DNA of 64,000 bases from JAISGQ01 sp045604155 (GCA_045604155.1 JAZUNN010000046.1:1-64000), one strand, 5' to 3'; counted from the first letter of the stretch, positions 36,913-44,758 are shown. The notes: generated by a model not told the origin, from the letters alone. A program made the numbers and translations.

Positions 36913-37483
36913 TATATGGCTACGCACGAGTATCCAGCAAGACACAGCAGAGGGACGGCAATAGTCTCGAAGAGCAGAGAAAACAACTTACTCAGCTGGG
37001 CGCTCAGGAGATTATCGAAGAATGCTACACTGGCACCACCGTACAGCGTCCGAAGTTCAATGAGCTTATCAAGAAGCTTGATTCAGGTGATACACTCGTT
37101 GTTACAAAATTTGACCGATTTGCCCGCACTGCTTCTGAAGGTGCTGCACTTATAAAGAGTCTCGTTGACAAGGGTATTACTGTGAATATCGTCAACATGG
37201 GTATTGCCCAGAATACCCCTACAGGGAAGCTCATGATTCAGATTTTGCTCGCATTTGCAGAGTATGAGCGTGATATGATTGTCGAGCGTACTCAGGCAGG
37301 GAAGGCTGTCGCAAAATGCGACCTGATTTCCGTGAAGGCAGACCTCGCAAATTCTCAAAGCAACAAATCGACCACGCCCTTTTCCTCCTCGGCACTCATT
37401 CTTATAAGCAGGTCTCTGAAATGACGGGAATAAGCGTTAGTACACTGGTCAGAGCAGTGAGGCGAAGCGTTGGGAGGATGTAG
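36909..37483 (+). pseudogene. TniR-like serine resolvase with a single-base frameshift
   Basis: A serine recombinase of the resolvase/invertase family. YARVSS holds the catalytic serine, with FDRFART and AFAEYERDMIVERT further on. The reading frame is intact to the A4 run at 37313-37316. Beyond that, the annotated frame gives an unrelated tail ending at 37424. The next frame continues as MRPDFREGRPRKF, then a canonical helix-turn-helix (YKQVSEMTGISVSTLVRA), ending at 37483. Adding one A restores an uninterrupted 191-residue resolvase. This is a mutation, an assembly error, or slippage on an A-run. The tniABQR order of the Tn5053/Tn402 group places a resolvase here. Confidence 0.8.
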
Positions 37484-37493
37484 AACTATATAT

Positions 37494-37530
37494 AATACCC
37501 CCGACTGTTATTCAGTCAGGAGTATTTGTA
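37494..37530 (+). terminator. terminator after the transposition operon
   Basis: AATACCCCCGACTG pairs with CAGTCAGGAGTATT with two mismatches, five-base loop, followed by TTGT. It lies 11 bases after the reconstructed resolvase stop. Confidence 0.6.
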
Positions 37531-37559
37531 AACATTTAGATATAAGCAAGAGAAAAGCA

Positions 37560-37588
37560 AACAGCCCCGATGTAATGTCGAGGCTGTT
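37560..37588 (-). terminator. terminator of the XRE repressor pair
   Basis: AACAGCCCCGA pairs with TCGAGGCTGTT (one mismatch). On the minus strand it follows the XRE stop and is succeeded by a T-rich run (TTTGCTTTTC). Confidence 0.6.
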
Positions 37589-37594
37589 GTTATT

Positions 37595-37837
37595 CTAAAC
37601 TATTTCCTGTTCCAGGTTGCGGAACAAATCCACATTAAAAAAATCTATGATTGTGATACCCAATCCGTCGCACAGTTTTTTAACGGTCGATACCGTTGCG
37701 CTATTATTGCGACCACTGACGATGTTATTGACTGTTGATTGCGTAACACCACTGATGGTGCAAAGCTTATTTATTGAAATATTGTTTTCGTCACAGAGCT
37801 GTAAAATGCGTTCTTTTACTGCCTCGCCAACATTCAT
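37595..37837 (-). CDS. small XRE-family DNA-binding protein
   Basis: An 80-residue helix-turn-helix protein of the Cro/CI type. INKLCTISGVTQSTVNNIVSG is the DNA-binding helix pair. It has little beyond the domain itself. It starts two bases after the stop of the other XRE gene, so the two are one unit. It is probably an auxiliary repressor for the same divergent promoter region. Confidence 0.75.
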   Translation of the reverse strand: MNVGEAVKERILQLCDENNISINKLCTISGVTQSTVNNIVSGRNNSATVSTVKKLCDGLGITIIDFFNVDLFRNLEQEIV

Positions 37838-37839
37838 AA

Positions 37840-38145
37840 TTACATCTTATCAATCAGCTGAAATACAACACTCTGCTGCTCCTCGGTCAATCTCGACCAT
37901 CGTTCAAGCAGCTTCTTCTGCGAAGCAGTAAGCGACACTGGTGTATCGCCTTCTGCAAACAACTGCGACAGCGTAATCCCGAATGCAGCACAAATCTTTT
38001 CAAGCGAAGGCAGTGTCGGTACCATATTCTTACGATACCACGAGGAGATTGTAGACTGCGGAAGACCTGACCTTTCAGCCAATTGATATTCCGTCCATCC
38101 TCTCTCTTCTCTGTACATGGATATCGTCGCAAGAATATCCTTCAT
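37840..38145 (-). CDS. XRE-family repressor
   Basis: A 101-residue Cro/CI-type regulator: YQLAERSGLPQSTISSWYRKN is the helix-turn-helix, and a C-terminal helical segment (SQKKLLERWSRLTEEQQSVVFQLI) probably dimerises. The ATG at 38145 lies six bases after AGAGGTG. The gene is divergent from the SLOG-type gene, with repeated AATCGT half-sites in the shared control region, so autoregulation is likely. Confidence 0.78.
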   Translation of the reverse strand: MKDILATISMYREERGWTEYQLAERSGLPQSTISSWYRKNMVPTLPSLEKICAAFGITLSQLFAEGDTPVSLTASQKKLLERWSRLTEEQQSVVFQLIDKM

Positions 38146-38190
38146 CACGTTCACCTCTTACTTGTGTTCTTCGTAAATTATAATTCGACA

Positions 38191-38233
38191 AATCGTTGCA
38201 TTTTAATCGTTTGAATCGTATTATTTTAACGAT
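38191..38233. promoter_or_regulatory. candidate XRE operator: four AATCGT/AACGAT half-sites
   Basis: AATCGT occurs at 38191-38196, 38205-38210 and 38214-38219, and AACGAT, a near-inverse, at 38228-38233. This sits in the AT-rich divergent region between the XRE pair and the SLOG-type gene. Confidence 0.5.
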
Positions 38234-38256
38234 ATATGCAAGTAAGAGGTGTTGAT

Positions 38257-38703
38257 ATGAAAACCTGTTTCTTTATTGGACACCATGATGCTCCGTATGA
38301 AATAATGGCTGTCCTATGCGAAGCTATTGAAAGACACATAACAGAGTATGGTGTAACACATTTCGTTGTTGGACACTATGGTCGCTTTGATTCAATGGCA
38401 GCACAGGCACTATGCGAAGCAAAGCAGAGATATAACATATCCATTCACCTGCTTCTTCCCTATCACCCGTCAGAAATGCCTGTAAAGCCTCCTGACGGCT
38501 TTACAGGCACTCTTTATGTATTAGACTCCCCTGTACCCAAAAGGCTCGCTATCGTCAAATCTAACCGCATTATGATAGACAGGAGCAACTTTCTTATTGC
38601 GTATGTCAGTGGTTTTGGCAACTCCCGTAATCTTCTTGAGTATGCAGCGAAGCGTGCTGTTAAAGGATTGATTCAGATTGAAAACTTAACTTCTCCTAAT
38701 TAG
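38257..38703 (+). CDS. SLOG-superfamily (DUF1273/YpsA-like) protein
   Basis: A 148-residue cytosolic protein with a Rossmann-like nucleotide-sensing pattern: TCFFIGHHDAP at the N-terminus, HFVVGHYGRFDSMAA, ISIHLLLPYHP, then PKRLAIVKSNRIMID, LIAYVSG and SRNLLEYAAKR. This matches SLOG-type proteins of the DUF1273/YpsA group. Such proteins may bind nucleotide-derived ligands; some relatives occur in defence or phage contexts. The start at 38257 follows AGAGGTG. It is divergently controlled with two XRE repressors, an arrangement typical of mobile elements. Confidence 0.68.
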   Translation: MKTCFFIGHHDAPYEIMAVLCEAIERHITEYGVTHFVVGHYGRFDSMAAQALCEAKQRYNISIHLLLPYHPSEMPVKPPDGFTGTLYVLDSPVPKRLAIVKSNRIMIDRSNFLIAYVSGFGNSRNLLEYAAKRAVKGLIQIENLTSPN

Positions 38704-38707
38704 TCTT

Positions 38708-40462
38708 TCATTCTCTCCTGAATATTGCAATCACGTCATCATAATAATACACTGTTTCGTAGTACTCATTTAAGTAGTCATATACTGAATACTCATCTGT
38801 GTAGAACCTTAAATCCAAAACGATATATTCTGCCGTCTGATGAGTACTCTCAACCTCATACAGCACTTTTCTCTGTGACAAATTAGTTAGGATAAACGTC
38901 GATGAGGCAACACTTGCGTCATCGGGTATATATGTCAATGCATCGTTTATGATTTCTCTTTTCTCGGTGTTGTTTTTATAGGTATCATAAAAATCTATTT
39001 TGTTATAATAACCGCCCGAGAAAATGATAATTGAGGCAAGTGCTGAACACAAAAGAAGCTTTCCGTGTCTGCGTCCCATCTCCCCATAGTTGGCAACCGC
39101 AAGATAGAACAGAATACTGCCACTGCCGAATGTATACTGATATCCAATATGATGCTGGTATATGTAGCTTGTCATCAGATTTACAAGGATAAAGGGCATG
39201 AGCAGAATAAGCTTTGACGGTTTTCTTATTGCAAGAGGAAGAAAGCCGAGGGGTATCAGCATCTGGAGAATAAACAAAAGCTTTTCTTCTTTGAAGACTT
39301 GCTGTATGGCATAAATAGGATTCTGTATCACAGACTTTATCACCGTAAATAACCCGCCGTCATCATAGATATAATCTCCATATCTGCTGTCGGACATTAT
39401 GCCCTCTCCGAAAACTGACATCAGCTTCGTCACGATAATAAAATATACTATCGAGAATGCAAGCACGCATAAATTACATTTGTAGTTTTTGCGGGTAAAA
39501 ATAAAATACAGTGCTATCACTGCAACGTAAACTGCCGCATCCTCTTTAACGGCAAGAGTCAGCAAAGCAAAAATCGCTGTCGGCACAATCTTTTCTTTTT
39601 CCGAAAAATATATGTACCACAATATCAGCGGAGCGAGAAAGCAATTCTCATGCATATACCAGAAGCATCCGCCCAAAAATGAAGGATACAGCAGGTAACA
39701 TACCGAAACCAGAATAGCTGATATGTCCGACAGCTTATAATGCTTGCATAAAAGCACCAGAGGAATTACTCCGCTTGCGACTATTACAGCCTGAGCAACA
39801 AGCAAAGTACATGGCGATGGAATCAGTACATATATGGGCAGCAGCACATAGTAAATCGGAGAAAAATGAACTGCGAAATGGCTTAGAAGAACGTCTCGTT
39901 CACAGGTTGTCAGACATTCACCAGTTTCTTTCATATAGTAAAACATCTGAGAAAATAGCCCGAAATCATAGCACGGTGTCTGATAGTCCTTGTAGAACAG
40001 GCAGCAAAGAATCCCCACAAACAAGGTAAAGGCTATCATCAGCAGGCTCACTATGCCCCATAGTATGTAGCTTTTCAATTTCGTTTTTGGAATGTTCAAA
40101 TCCGCGAAAATCACAACAGCACAAAGCACCATACACAGACCAAAAGAGAAAAAGTAATCCCTTATTTCGTTTGCTGCGCTGACAAAATAGATTTCCAGTG
40201 CAACCACAAGTATTATAGATATAATTCTGTCGTTTTTGATTAGGCACAAAAAGGCAGACAGAATTACAGCAGAGACTATAAGCAATGGTAAATTGATATT
40301 GTAGTAGAATAAATGCTCGGTAAAAGGTGTCTCGGAGCGCAGGTATATTACTACCCATGCAAATGACAACGCAGTAAGTATGCGCAGTATGTACTGTCTG
40401 CTTCTGTACTGTTTTATTGAGTCAAACAGCCCTTGCAGGTATGGTTTTACTTGTATCGGCAT
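38708..40462 (-). CDS. DUF2079 polytopic membrane protein
   Basis: A 584-residue protein with about twelve hydrophobic helices and a C-terminal soluble domain of about 110 residues. YDFGLFSQMFYYM and FSPIYYVLLPIY, followed by a His/Asp-containing loop, match DUF2079, a GT-C-like family with probable sugar-lipid dependent activity. GGAGAAAATT precedes the start. A perfect AACTAC/GTAGTT dyad lies just before that site and resembles the dyads in front of the blaI-like gene, so it is probably in the same regulon. It converges with the SLOG-type gene (four bases between stops). Confidence 0.75.
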   Translation of the reverse strand: MPIQVKPYLQGLFDSIKQYRSRQYILRILTALSFAWVVIYLRSETPFTEHLFYYNINLPLLIVSAVILSAFLCLIKNDRIISIILVVALEIYFVSAANEIRDYFFSFGLCMVLCAVVIFADLNIPKTKLKSYILWGIVSLLMIAFTLFVGILCCLFYKDYQTPCYDFGLFSQMFYYMKETGECLTTCERDVLLSHFAVHFSPIYYVLLPIYVLIPSPCTLLVAQAVIVASGVIPLVLLCKHYKLSDISAILVSVCYLLYPSFLGGCFWYMHENCFLAPLILWYIYFSEKEKIVPTAIFALLTLAVKEDAAVYVAVIALYFIFTRKNYKCNLCVLAFSIVYFIIVTKLMSVFGEGIMSDSRYGDYIYDDGGLFTVIKSVIQNPIYAIQQVFKEEKLLFILQMLIPLGFLPLAIRKPSKLILLMPFILVNLMTSYIYQHHIGYQYTFGSGSILFYLAVANYGEMGRRHGKLLLCSALASIIIFSGGYYNKIDFYDTYKNNTEKREIINDALTYIPDDASVASSTFILTNLSQRKVLYEVESTHQTAEYIVLDLRFYTDEYSVYDYLNEYYETVYYYDDVIAIFRRE

Positions 40463-40475
40463 AATTTTCTCCTTT

Positions 40476-40491
40476 AACTACTTTTGTAGTT
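40476..40491 (-). promoter_or_regulatory. BlaI-type dyad in front of the DUF2079 gene
   Basis: AACTACTTTTGTAGTT is a perfect 16-bp inverted repeat with a TTTT centre. It lies two bases upstream of the ribosome site of the DUF2079 gene. It has the same arms as the two dyads upstream of the blaI-like gene (42404-42443). Confidence 0.6.
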
Positions 40492-40504
40492 TTTGATTTG
40501 TAAG

Positions 40505-40528
40505 CAAAGGCGGCTTGTGCCGCCTTTG
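40505..40528 (-). terminator. terminator of the M56 gene
   Basis: CAAAGGCGGC pairs perfectly with GCCGCCTTTG around a four-base loop, three bases after the M56 stop. The U-tract on the minus strand is weak, so readthrough into the DUF2079 gene is possible. Confidence 0.6.
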
Positions 40529-40530
40529 AC

Positions 40531-42000
40531 CTATTCCGTTGAATGTTCCGCAGTTGCAGTCGTAGTGGTTGTTGAACAATAACCCTCACCGCCTGCTGTT
40601 GTGGTTGTAGTGGGTACTGTTGTTGCCGTGGTCGTACATGTAGTAGTGTACACATTAGAACACGCTGTTGTTTCCTGCAAAGTAGTACAGGTTGTCACAG
40701 TTGTCGGTCCGGATTCCTCCTCGGGTTGCTCGCTTGGCTTTGCAGCAGCAGTTGGAACAGTTGTTGGCGTAATATCAGATGCACTTGTGTCTCCATATGC
40801 CGCCGTCGTTGTTGTGGTTGTTGTCGTACTTGTGACAACCTCAGCTTCATCTGTGCTGATTGTTGTATCCGTAGTAGCTTCAGTCACAACTGCTTCTGCT
40901 GTGGTTTCTTCGGTGGTTTCTTTTCTTGTTTTACTTGTGGTTTCGACTGTTTCTATAACGGATGTCTCTGTCGATGCAGAGGTTTCGGTGGTCTTTACCG
41001 TAGATATTTGGGGCGTTGCTCCCGTAGTTGTCCCGAAACTGCTGTCTTCGGCAGAATCCACCTCGTCAGGGCTGCTGTATGTAATAGCTATTACTGTGCC
41101 TGAGAATAAAACAGCAAATATCACAATCAGGCAAACAACCGCAAAGCTTTTCTTTCCGTCTGCCGCCAATATCATGCTTAGCCTATAGCCAATATAACTC
41201 TTTCGTCTGCAGAAATTGCTTGCGATTATCGGGGTTACAGCATGATTTCCGTTCTGTTCAGAAACTGCTTCAAGAACAGTCTGACAGTACAGCTTCTTAT
41301 TAACCGCTGACTCTCCCCTCATTACGATTTCGTCGCAGGCCAGCTCACATTCTCGTTCAATGTGTCTGACAAACAACGGCATGAGCGGATTGAACCAATG
41401 CACGATTCTGCACACAAGCATAAATATCTTGTACGGCAAATCCCACCTTTTATAGTGAGACAACTCATGCTTTATTATCAGTTTCAGCTCGTCTTTTGAA
41501 TATATTTTTTCGGGAAGCATTATAATCGGCATACGAAAGCCTGTCATCATAGGCGTTGTACACCCTGGCAAAGTTAATATCTTTACCCTGCTTATCCCCA
41601 TCTGCATCGCTTCAGCTTGTACGATACTTTCAGTTATTTTTCCGCACGGCTTGGCAAAGCGATTGACGTATTTATTGAATTGGCACTGCTTAAACACATA
41701 ATACGCAGTCAGCAGCACCATTCCGACAATCCAAATCACTGACAGGAAAAACCATACACCCATCTGAGCATTTTCGCCTTGAACAGATGATGAATTTACT
41801 GTCACTTCAATCTCATAAACAGGTTTTCCAACAGGTGGTTTGAACGGCGTTAAAAAGCCCACCAATACAAACAACCACAGATAATATCGGTATTTGGCAG
41901 ACCATTTATTTTTAAGCAGCTGCGATAATGCAATGTAGAGCAAGGCTACAGCACTCATTACCGCAGAACATATTCCAATGCCTATTACAAGCTTTTCCAT
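40531..42000 (-). CDS. M56 (BlaR1/MecR1-like) membrane metallopeptidase with Thr-rich tail
   Basis: A 489-residue protein. Three or four N-terminal helices are followed by the zinc-protease motif IIKHELSHYKRWD near residue 180 and HIERECELACDE, then a helix near 300. The remaining 170 residues are threonine-rich with about five cysteines (runs of eight and five Thr). It replaces the penicillin-binding sensor of BlaR1, so the inducer is probably not a beta-lactam. In BlaR1 systems the metallopeptidase relays the signal that removes the BlaI repressor. The gene starts ten bases after the blaI-like gene ends. Confidence 0.8.
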   Translation of the reverse strand: MEKLVIGIGICSAVMSAVALLYIALSQLLKNKWSAKYRYYLWLFVLVGFLTPFKPPVGKPVYEIEVTVNSSSVQGENAQMGVWFFLSVIWIVGMVLLTAYYVFKQCQFNKYVNRFAKPCGKITESIVQAEAMQMGISRVKILTLPGCTTPMMTGFRMPIIMLPEKIYSKDELKLIIKHELSHYKRWDLPYKIFMLVCRIVHWFNPLMPLFVRHIERECELACDEIVMRGESAVNKKLYCQTVLEAVSEQNGNHAVTPIIASNFCRRKSYIGYRLSMILAADGKKSFAVVCLIVIFAVLFSGTVIAITYSSPDEVDSAEDSSFGTTTGATPQISTVKTTETSASTETSVIETVETTSKTRKETTEETTAEAVVTEATTDTTISTDEAEVVTSTTTTTTTTAAYGDTSASDITPTTVPTAAAKPSEQPEEESGPTTVTTCTTLQETTACSNVYTTTCTTTATTVPTTTTTAGGEGYCSTTTTTATAEHSTE

Positions 42001-42010
42001 AGGCTTTTAC

Positions 42011-42388
42011 CTATATGTTGTTGAGCCAATCCCTAAGCTCGTTTATTTCTTCCTCTGAGACCTTTTCTCCGTCATAAAGAGCTTTTACAAGTCCGCTGAA
42101 GGTACTGTTTGAAAATCTCTTTCTGAAGCTTTCCTGCTCAATCTTGATGTATTCCTGCTCCGAAACAACACTGTAATAATCACGCTCTTTATTGTGCTTT
42201 TCAGAACGAAGAAAGCCCTTCTTTTCAAGGCGTACAAGCATAGTAAGAACTGTCTGGGGCTTCCAGTCCTTGTCGGGCAGAGATTCCCTCAGCTGCTCTG
42301 TAAGCGCAGGCGAAGTTACGGGTTCTGTCGATTGCCAGATGGCTTTCATTATTTCAAATTCTGCGTCAGGAAGTTTTTTTACATTCAT
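42011..42388 (-). CDS. BlaI/MecI-family repressor
   Basis: A 125-residue winged-helix repressor. DAEFEIMKAIWQSTEPVTS begins the family, WKPQTVLTMLVRLEKKGFLRSEKH is the recognition helix and wing, and the C-terminal half dimerises. Cleavage by an M56 peptidase normally inactivates such repressors. The ATG at 42388 follows AGAGGTG by six bases; the GTG at 42397 is less likely. Its promoter carries two BlaI-type dyads, so it should repress itself. Confidence 0.88.
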   Translation of the reverse strand: MNVKKLPDAEFEIMKAIWQSTEPVTSPALTEQLRESLPDKDWKPQTVLTMLVRLEKKGFLRSEKHNKERDYYSVVSEQEYIKIEQESFRKRFSNSTFSGLVKALYDGEKVSEEEINELRDWLNNI

Positions 42389-42401
42389 CCTAAGCACCTC
42401 T

Positions 42402-42452
42402 AACTACATTTGTATTTTACATCATCTTACTACAAATGTAGTTATTTGTCAA
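42402..42452 (-). promoter_or_regulatory. blaI promoter with two operator dyads
   Basis: On the minus strand TTGACA (42447-42452) and TAAGAT (42424-42429) are 17 bases apart. One dyad (ACTACAAATGTAGT, 42429-42442) fills the spacer and a second (TACATTTGTA, 42405-42414) lies between the -10 and the ribosome site. This is the typical layout for BlaI-family autorepression. Confidence 0.8.
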
Positions 42453-42489
42453 TATCATTAACTTCTATGTATTTTGTTGTCATAGATAT

Positions 42490-42517
42490 AGCCCTGACTG
42501 AAATATCAATCAGGGCT
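42490..42517 (-). terminator. hairpin after the metallophosphoesterase gene
   Basis: AGCCCTGA pairs with TCAGGGCT, extendable to 12 pairs with a wobble. It lies 45 bases past the metallophosphoesterase stop on the minus strand. The U-tract is poor. Confidence 0.5.
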
Positions 42518-42561
42518 TAGTTATTATGCTTGCAGGTTGGTATGATTTTTCTGCCTGTTCC

Positions 42562-43116
42562 CTATGTTTCATCTGACGAGATTATCTCTGTCAGTGTCTT
42601 TGGTCCGTAATCCATGTTGGGCATCATACAGCCGACATTGTACATTCGCATTGGAATTTCCTGCTTCTCCCGAACTTCTTTCTGCCAGCTTTGGAGCATT
42701 GTATATTGCAGTGTATTATGGATGTGTGCGTAGAAATGCACTGTGTCCTGAAACTGTCCGTTCCAGAAGGGCATGGGATAGTGGCTGAGTATTACTTTTG
42801 TGCCGTTATCCTTTACTTCGAGATAGTCGCAGACTTTTGCAAACTGCTTTTTGACTGATGAACTCAGCTCATCGTGGTTTCCTCTGATAAGGATTTTGCT
42901 ACCATTGAGTCGTTCCAATATTTCGATAGTCTTCTCGTCGCCATGCCAGCTCAGGTCGCCAAGAATATAGACCAAATCGCTGTTCGTTACTCGGTTGTTC
43001 CAGTTTGCAATTATTGCTTCGTCCATTTCTTCTGTGCTTGCAAACGGACGCTCATCGTACTTTATCACGTTTGCATGTCCGAAATGGGTATCGCCTATGT
43101 AAAATTTCTGTGCCAT
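42562..43116 (-). CDS. calcineurin-like metallophosphoesterase
   Basis: A 184-residue phosphoesterase. The five metal-binding motifs are present: GDTHFGH, GDLSWHG, RGNHDE, LSHYPM and HIHN. It is a minimal single-domain enzyme without a signal peptide, so it should act in the cytosol on a phosphodiester or phosphomonoester. Small members of this group are often phage- or element-borne. AGAGGTG precedes the start. Its substrate cannot be told from sequence. Confidence 0.85.
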   Translation of the reverse strand: MAQKFYIGDTHFGHANVIKYDERPFASTEEMDEAIIANWNNRVTNSDLVYILGDLSWHGDEKTIEILERLNGSKILIRGNHDELSSSVKKQFAKVCDYLEVKDNGTKVILSHYPMPFWNGQFQDTVHFYAHIHNTLQYTMLQSWQKEVREKQEIPMRMYNVGCMMPNMDYGPKTLTEIISSDET

Positions 43117-43171
43117 GATTTTGCACCTCTGTTATTGTTTTTCGCTTGCAGGGAAATGATATCTGTCTGCA

Positions 43172-44302
43172 TCAATGATGCTCGTTGTAATACTTCTCCG
43201 CATCATAATAATCGAAGAAATCATAATAGTTATCATCATAGAAATCTTCAGCATTCCTGTAATCCGAGGCGTTATATGGGTCATCACTGTCATCTGCGAA
43301 GCTGTAATCCGGCACATAGTCCGATTCAGGGAACTCCCTCCAATCCCAGACTTCTGTTACCTTCCCGTCAACACATCTGGCTGTAAATATCCTTTCTCCG
43401 TCCTTATAGAAATCATACAGATTCGCAATATATGTTTCATTCCATGTAACTTCTGTATTGTGCCGCACATCACCTGACGGCTTTCCGAGCCCGGTATCTC
43501 CTATTCTGCTCTCTGACATTCCCACATACGGTACAGCAGGCACAGAGTAGTATTCACGGTCATTCTTATCCGATTGCTGCTCAGAATACTCTTCCTCAGG
43601 AACAAGGTTTTCTGTTTCACTTTGTCTTTTATCATCAGACGCGCACGACAACACCGAGATAACACTTGCAATCAAAACAACCGACGCTATTAGAATCAAC
43701 AAAATGATTATATTTTTCTTTCTCTCAGGCATCTTCTTGAGTTCCTCTTCCGATGCATTTTCGAGATACTCTTTTCGGGCTATATCAACAAGCTTTATAT
43801 CGTCAATGATATTCCGCCCAACAGCCATGATGACAATGCCGCCAAAATATATTGCAGCACCCAGGAATGCTAAAATCACAAGTCCGCCTGCGCATGAATT
43901 CATATTCTCTGCCGCTGCCTCAAAAATCGCACCTATTATTTTACACGCTAATATCAGCACCCCGAGCAAAATTAAAACACTGATTCCAATTTCACATATC
44001 TTTTCCCGTAAATACTTGTGATATTGGGATTTGTTTGTTATGACAAACGGATTACCAATTGAAGTTTTAACTGCATCGGGTTTCAAATTGTTTTTCTGCG
44101 GCTGCGCCGCTCTCACTGACGGTGAAGGATTCGCATAATTATGTGAGTACGAAATATCATCCTCATCAACATCACCGTCTTCGTTTTCTTCATTTTCAAT
44201 ATCTTCCAGGATTTTGAATGCCACCCACTGTTCATCCCATGTGGTGTTCCCGTCACCATTGAAGTCAAACATACCACCGAAAAAATCATCGTTCTTTGAC
44301 AT
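43172..44302 (-). CDS. membrane protein with N-terminal calcium-loop-like motif
   Basis: A 376-residue protein. It begins with FDFNGDGNTTWDEQWVAFKI, an EF-hand/dockerin-like DxNxDGxxTxDE loop seen at the start of many Ruminococcus-type proteins. Three hydrophobic helices follow (near 105-170 and 205-230), then an acidic, Tyr/Asp-rich C-terminal region ending in several His. Whether the loop binds calcium is unknown. AAGGAG lies six bases before the start at 44302. No function is assigned. Confidence 0.65.
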   Translation of the reverse strand: MSKNDDFFGGMFDFNGDGNTTWDEQWVAFKILEDIENEENEDGDVDEDDISYSHNYANPSPSVRAAQPQKNNLKPDAVKTSIGNPFVITNKSQYHKYLREKICEIGISVLILLGVLILACKIIGAIFEAAAENMNSCAGGLVILAFLGAAIYFGGIVIMAVGRNIIDDIKLVDIARKEYLENASEEELKKMPERKKNIIILLILIASVVLIASVISVLSCASDDKRQSETENLVPEEEYSEQQSDKNDREYYSVPAVPYVGMSESRIGDTGLGKPSGDVRHNTEVTWNETYIANLYDFYKDGERIFTARCVDGKVTEVWDWREFPESDYVPDYSFADDSDDPYNASDYRNAEDFYDDNYYDFFDYYDAEKYYNEHH

Positions 44303-44428
44303 AGGAATCTCCTTTCCCAAGGTTCCGTAACATATAATTACCCACCTTTATTTTACATTTTGGGAGCACATGAGTCAATATTTGTATCCGTGTCAATCTA
44401 AAGACACTGCTGTTTTCACATTCCCTTA

Positions 44429-44635
44429 TCAGACAGACTTCAGCACAGATTGGAACGTAATGTCCAGTCGAATATTCCCATTTGTGATGGGACATATTTC
44501 GAAATTGTCGGCATTTATTATCACCTGAGAGAATAATTTTATGTTCTTTATGGAGAAATCCGTCAGCTCCGCTGTGACTGTACTTACATTGAATTCATTG
44601 ATAATCTCAATAAAAACACTACTCTCCTCCTCATT
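44429..44635 (-). pseudogene. 5'-truncated gene remnant at the island boundary
   Basis: On the minus strand an open frame of about 68 codons ends at 44429 and reads as ordinary protein (FIEIINEFNVSTVTAEL, FEICPITNGNIRLDI). It has no start codon. Its upstream end falls at copy B of the 58-bp repeat, inside which the frame is broken. It is probably what is left of a gene cut by an insertion or deletion. The region 44303-44758 otherwise holds only the repeat and its hairpin. Confidence 0.4.
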
Positions 44636-44683
44636 TCAGCAAAAATGGTAAATCAGTTTTATAATTTGAATGACCTTGAGAAT
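44626..44683. repeat. 58-bp repeat, copy B (distal side)
   Basis: It matches 31491-31548 in 55 of 58 positions, in the same orientation, 13,135 bases away. The copy continues into its own hairpin. Confidence 0.8.
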
Positions 44684-44700
44684 TACTTCACAAGGTCATT
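44669..44700. terminator. hairpin within repeat copy B
   Basis: AATGACCTTG pairs perfectly with CAAGGTCATT around a 12-base loop. It corresponds to the guaA terminator, with a different loop and lower arm. Confidence 0.55.
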
Positions 44701-44758
44701 CTGATTTTCTGAAATATTTATTCAGACAGTTTTTGATGTCATGCATTTCAAAAAAATA

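Noticed and set aside
40081..40097. CGTTTTTGGAATG as a further TnsB-like site (right end)
   Set aside because: It lies inside the DUF2079 coding region, matches only the core, and has the wrong orientation for a right end.
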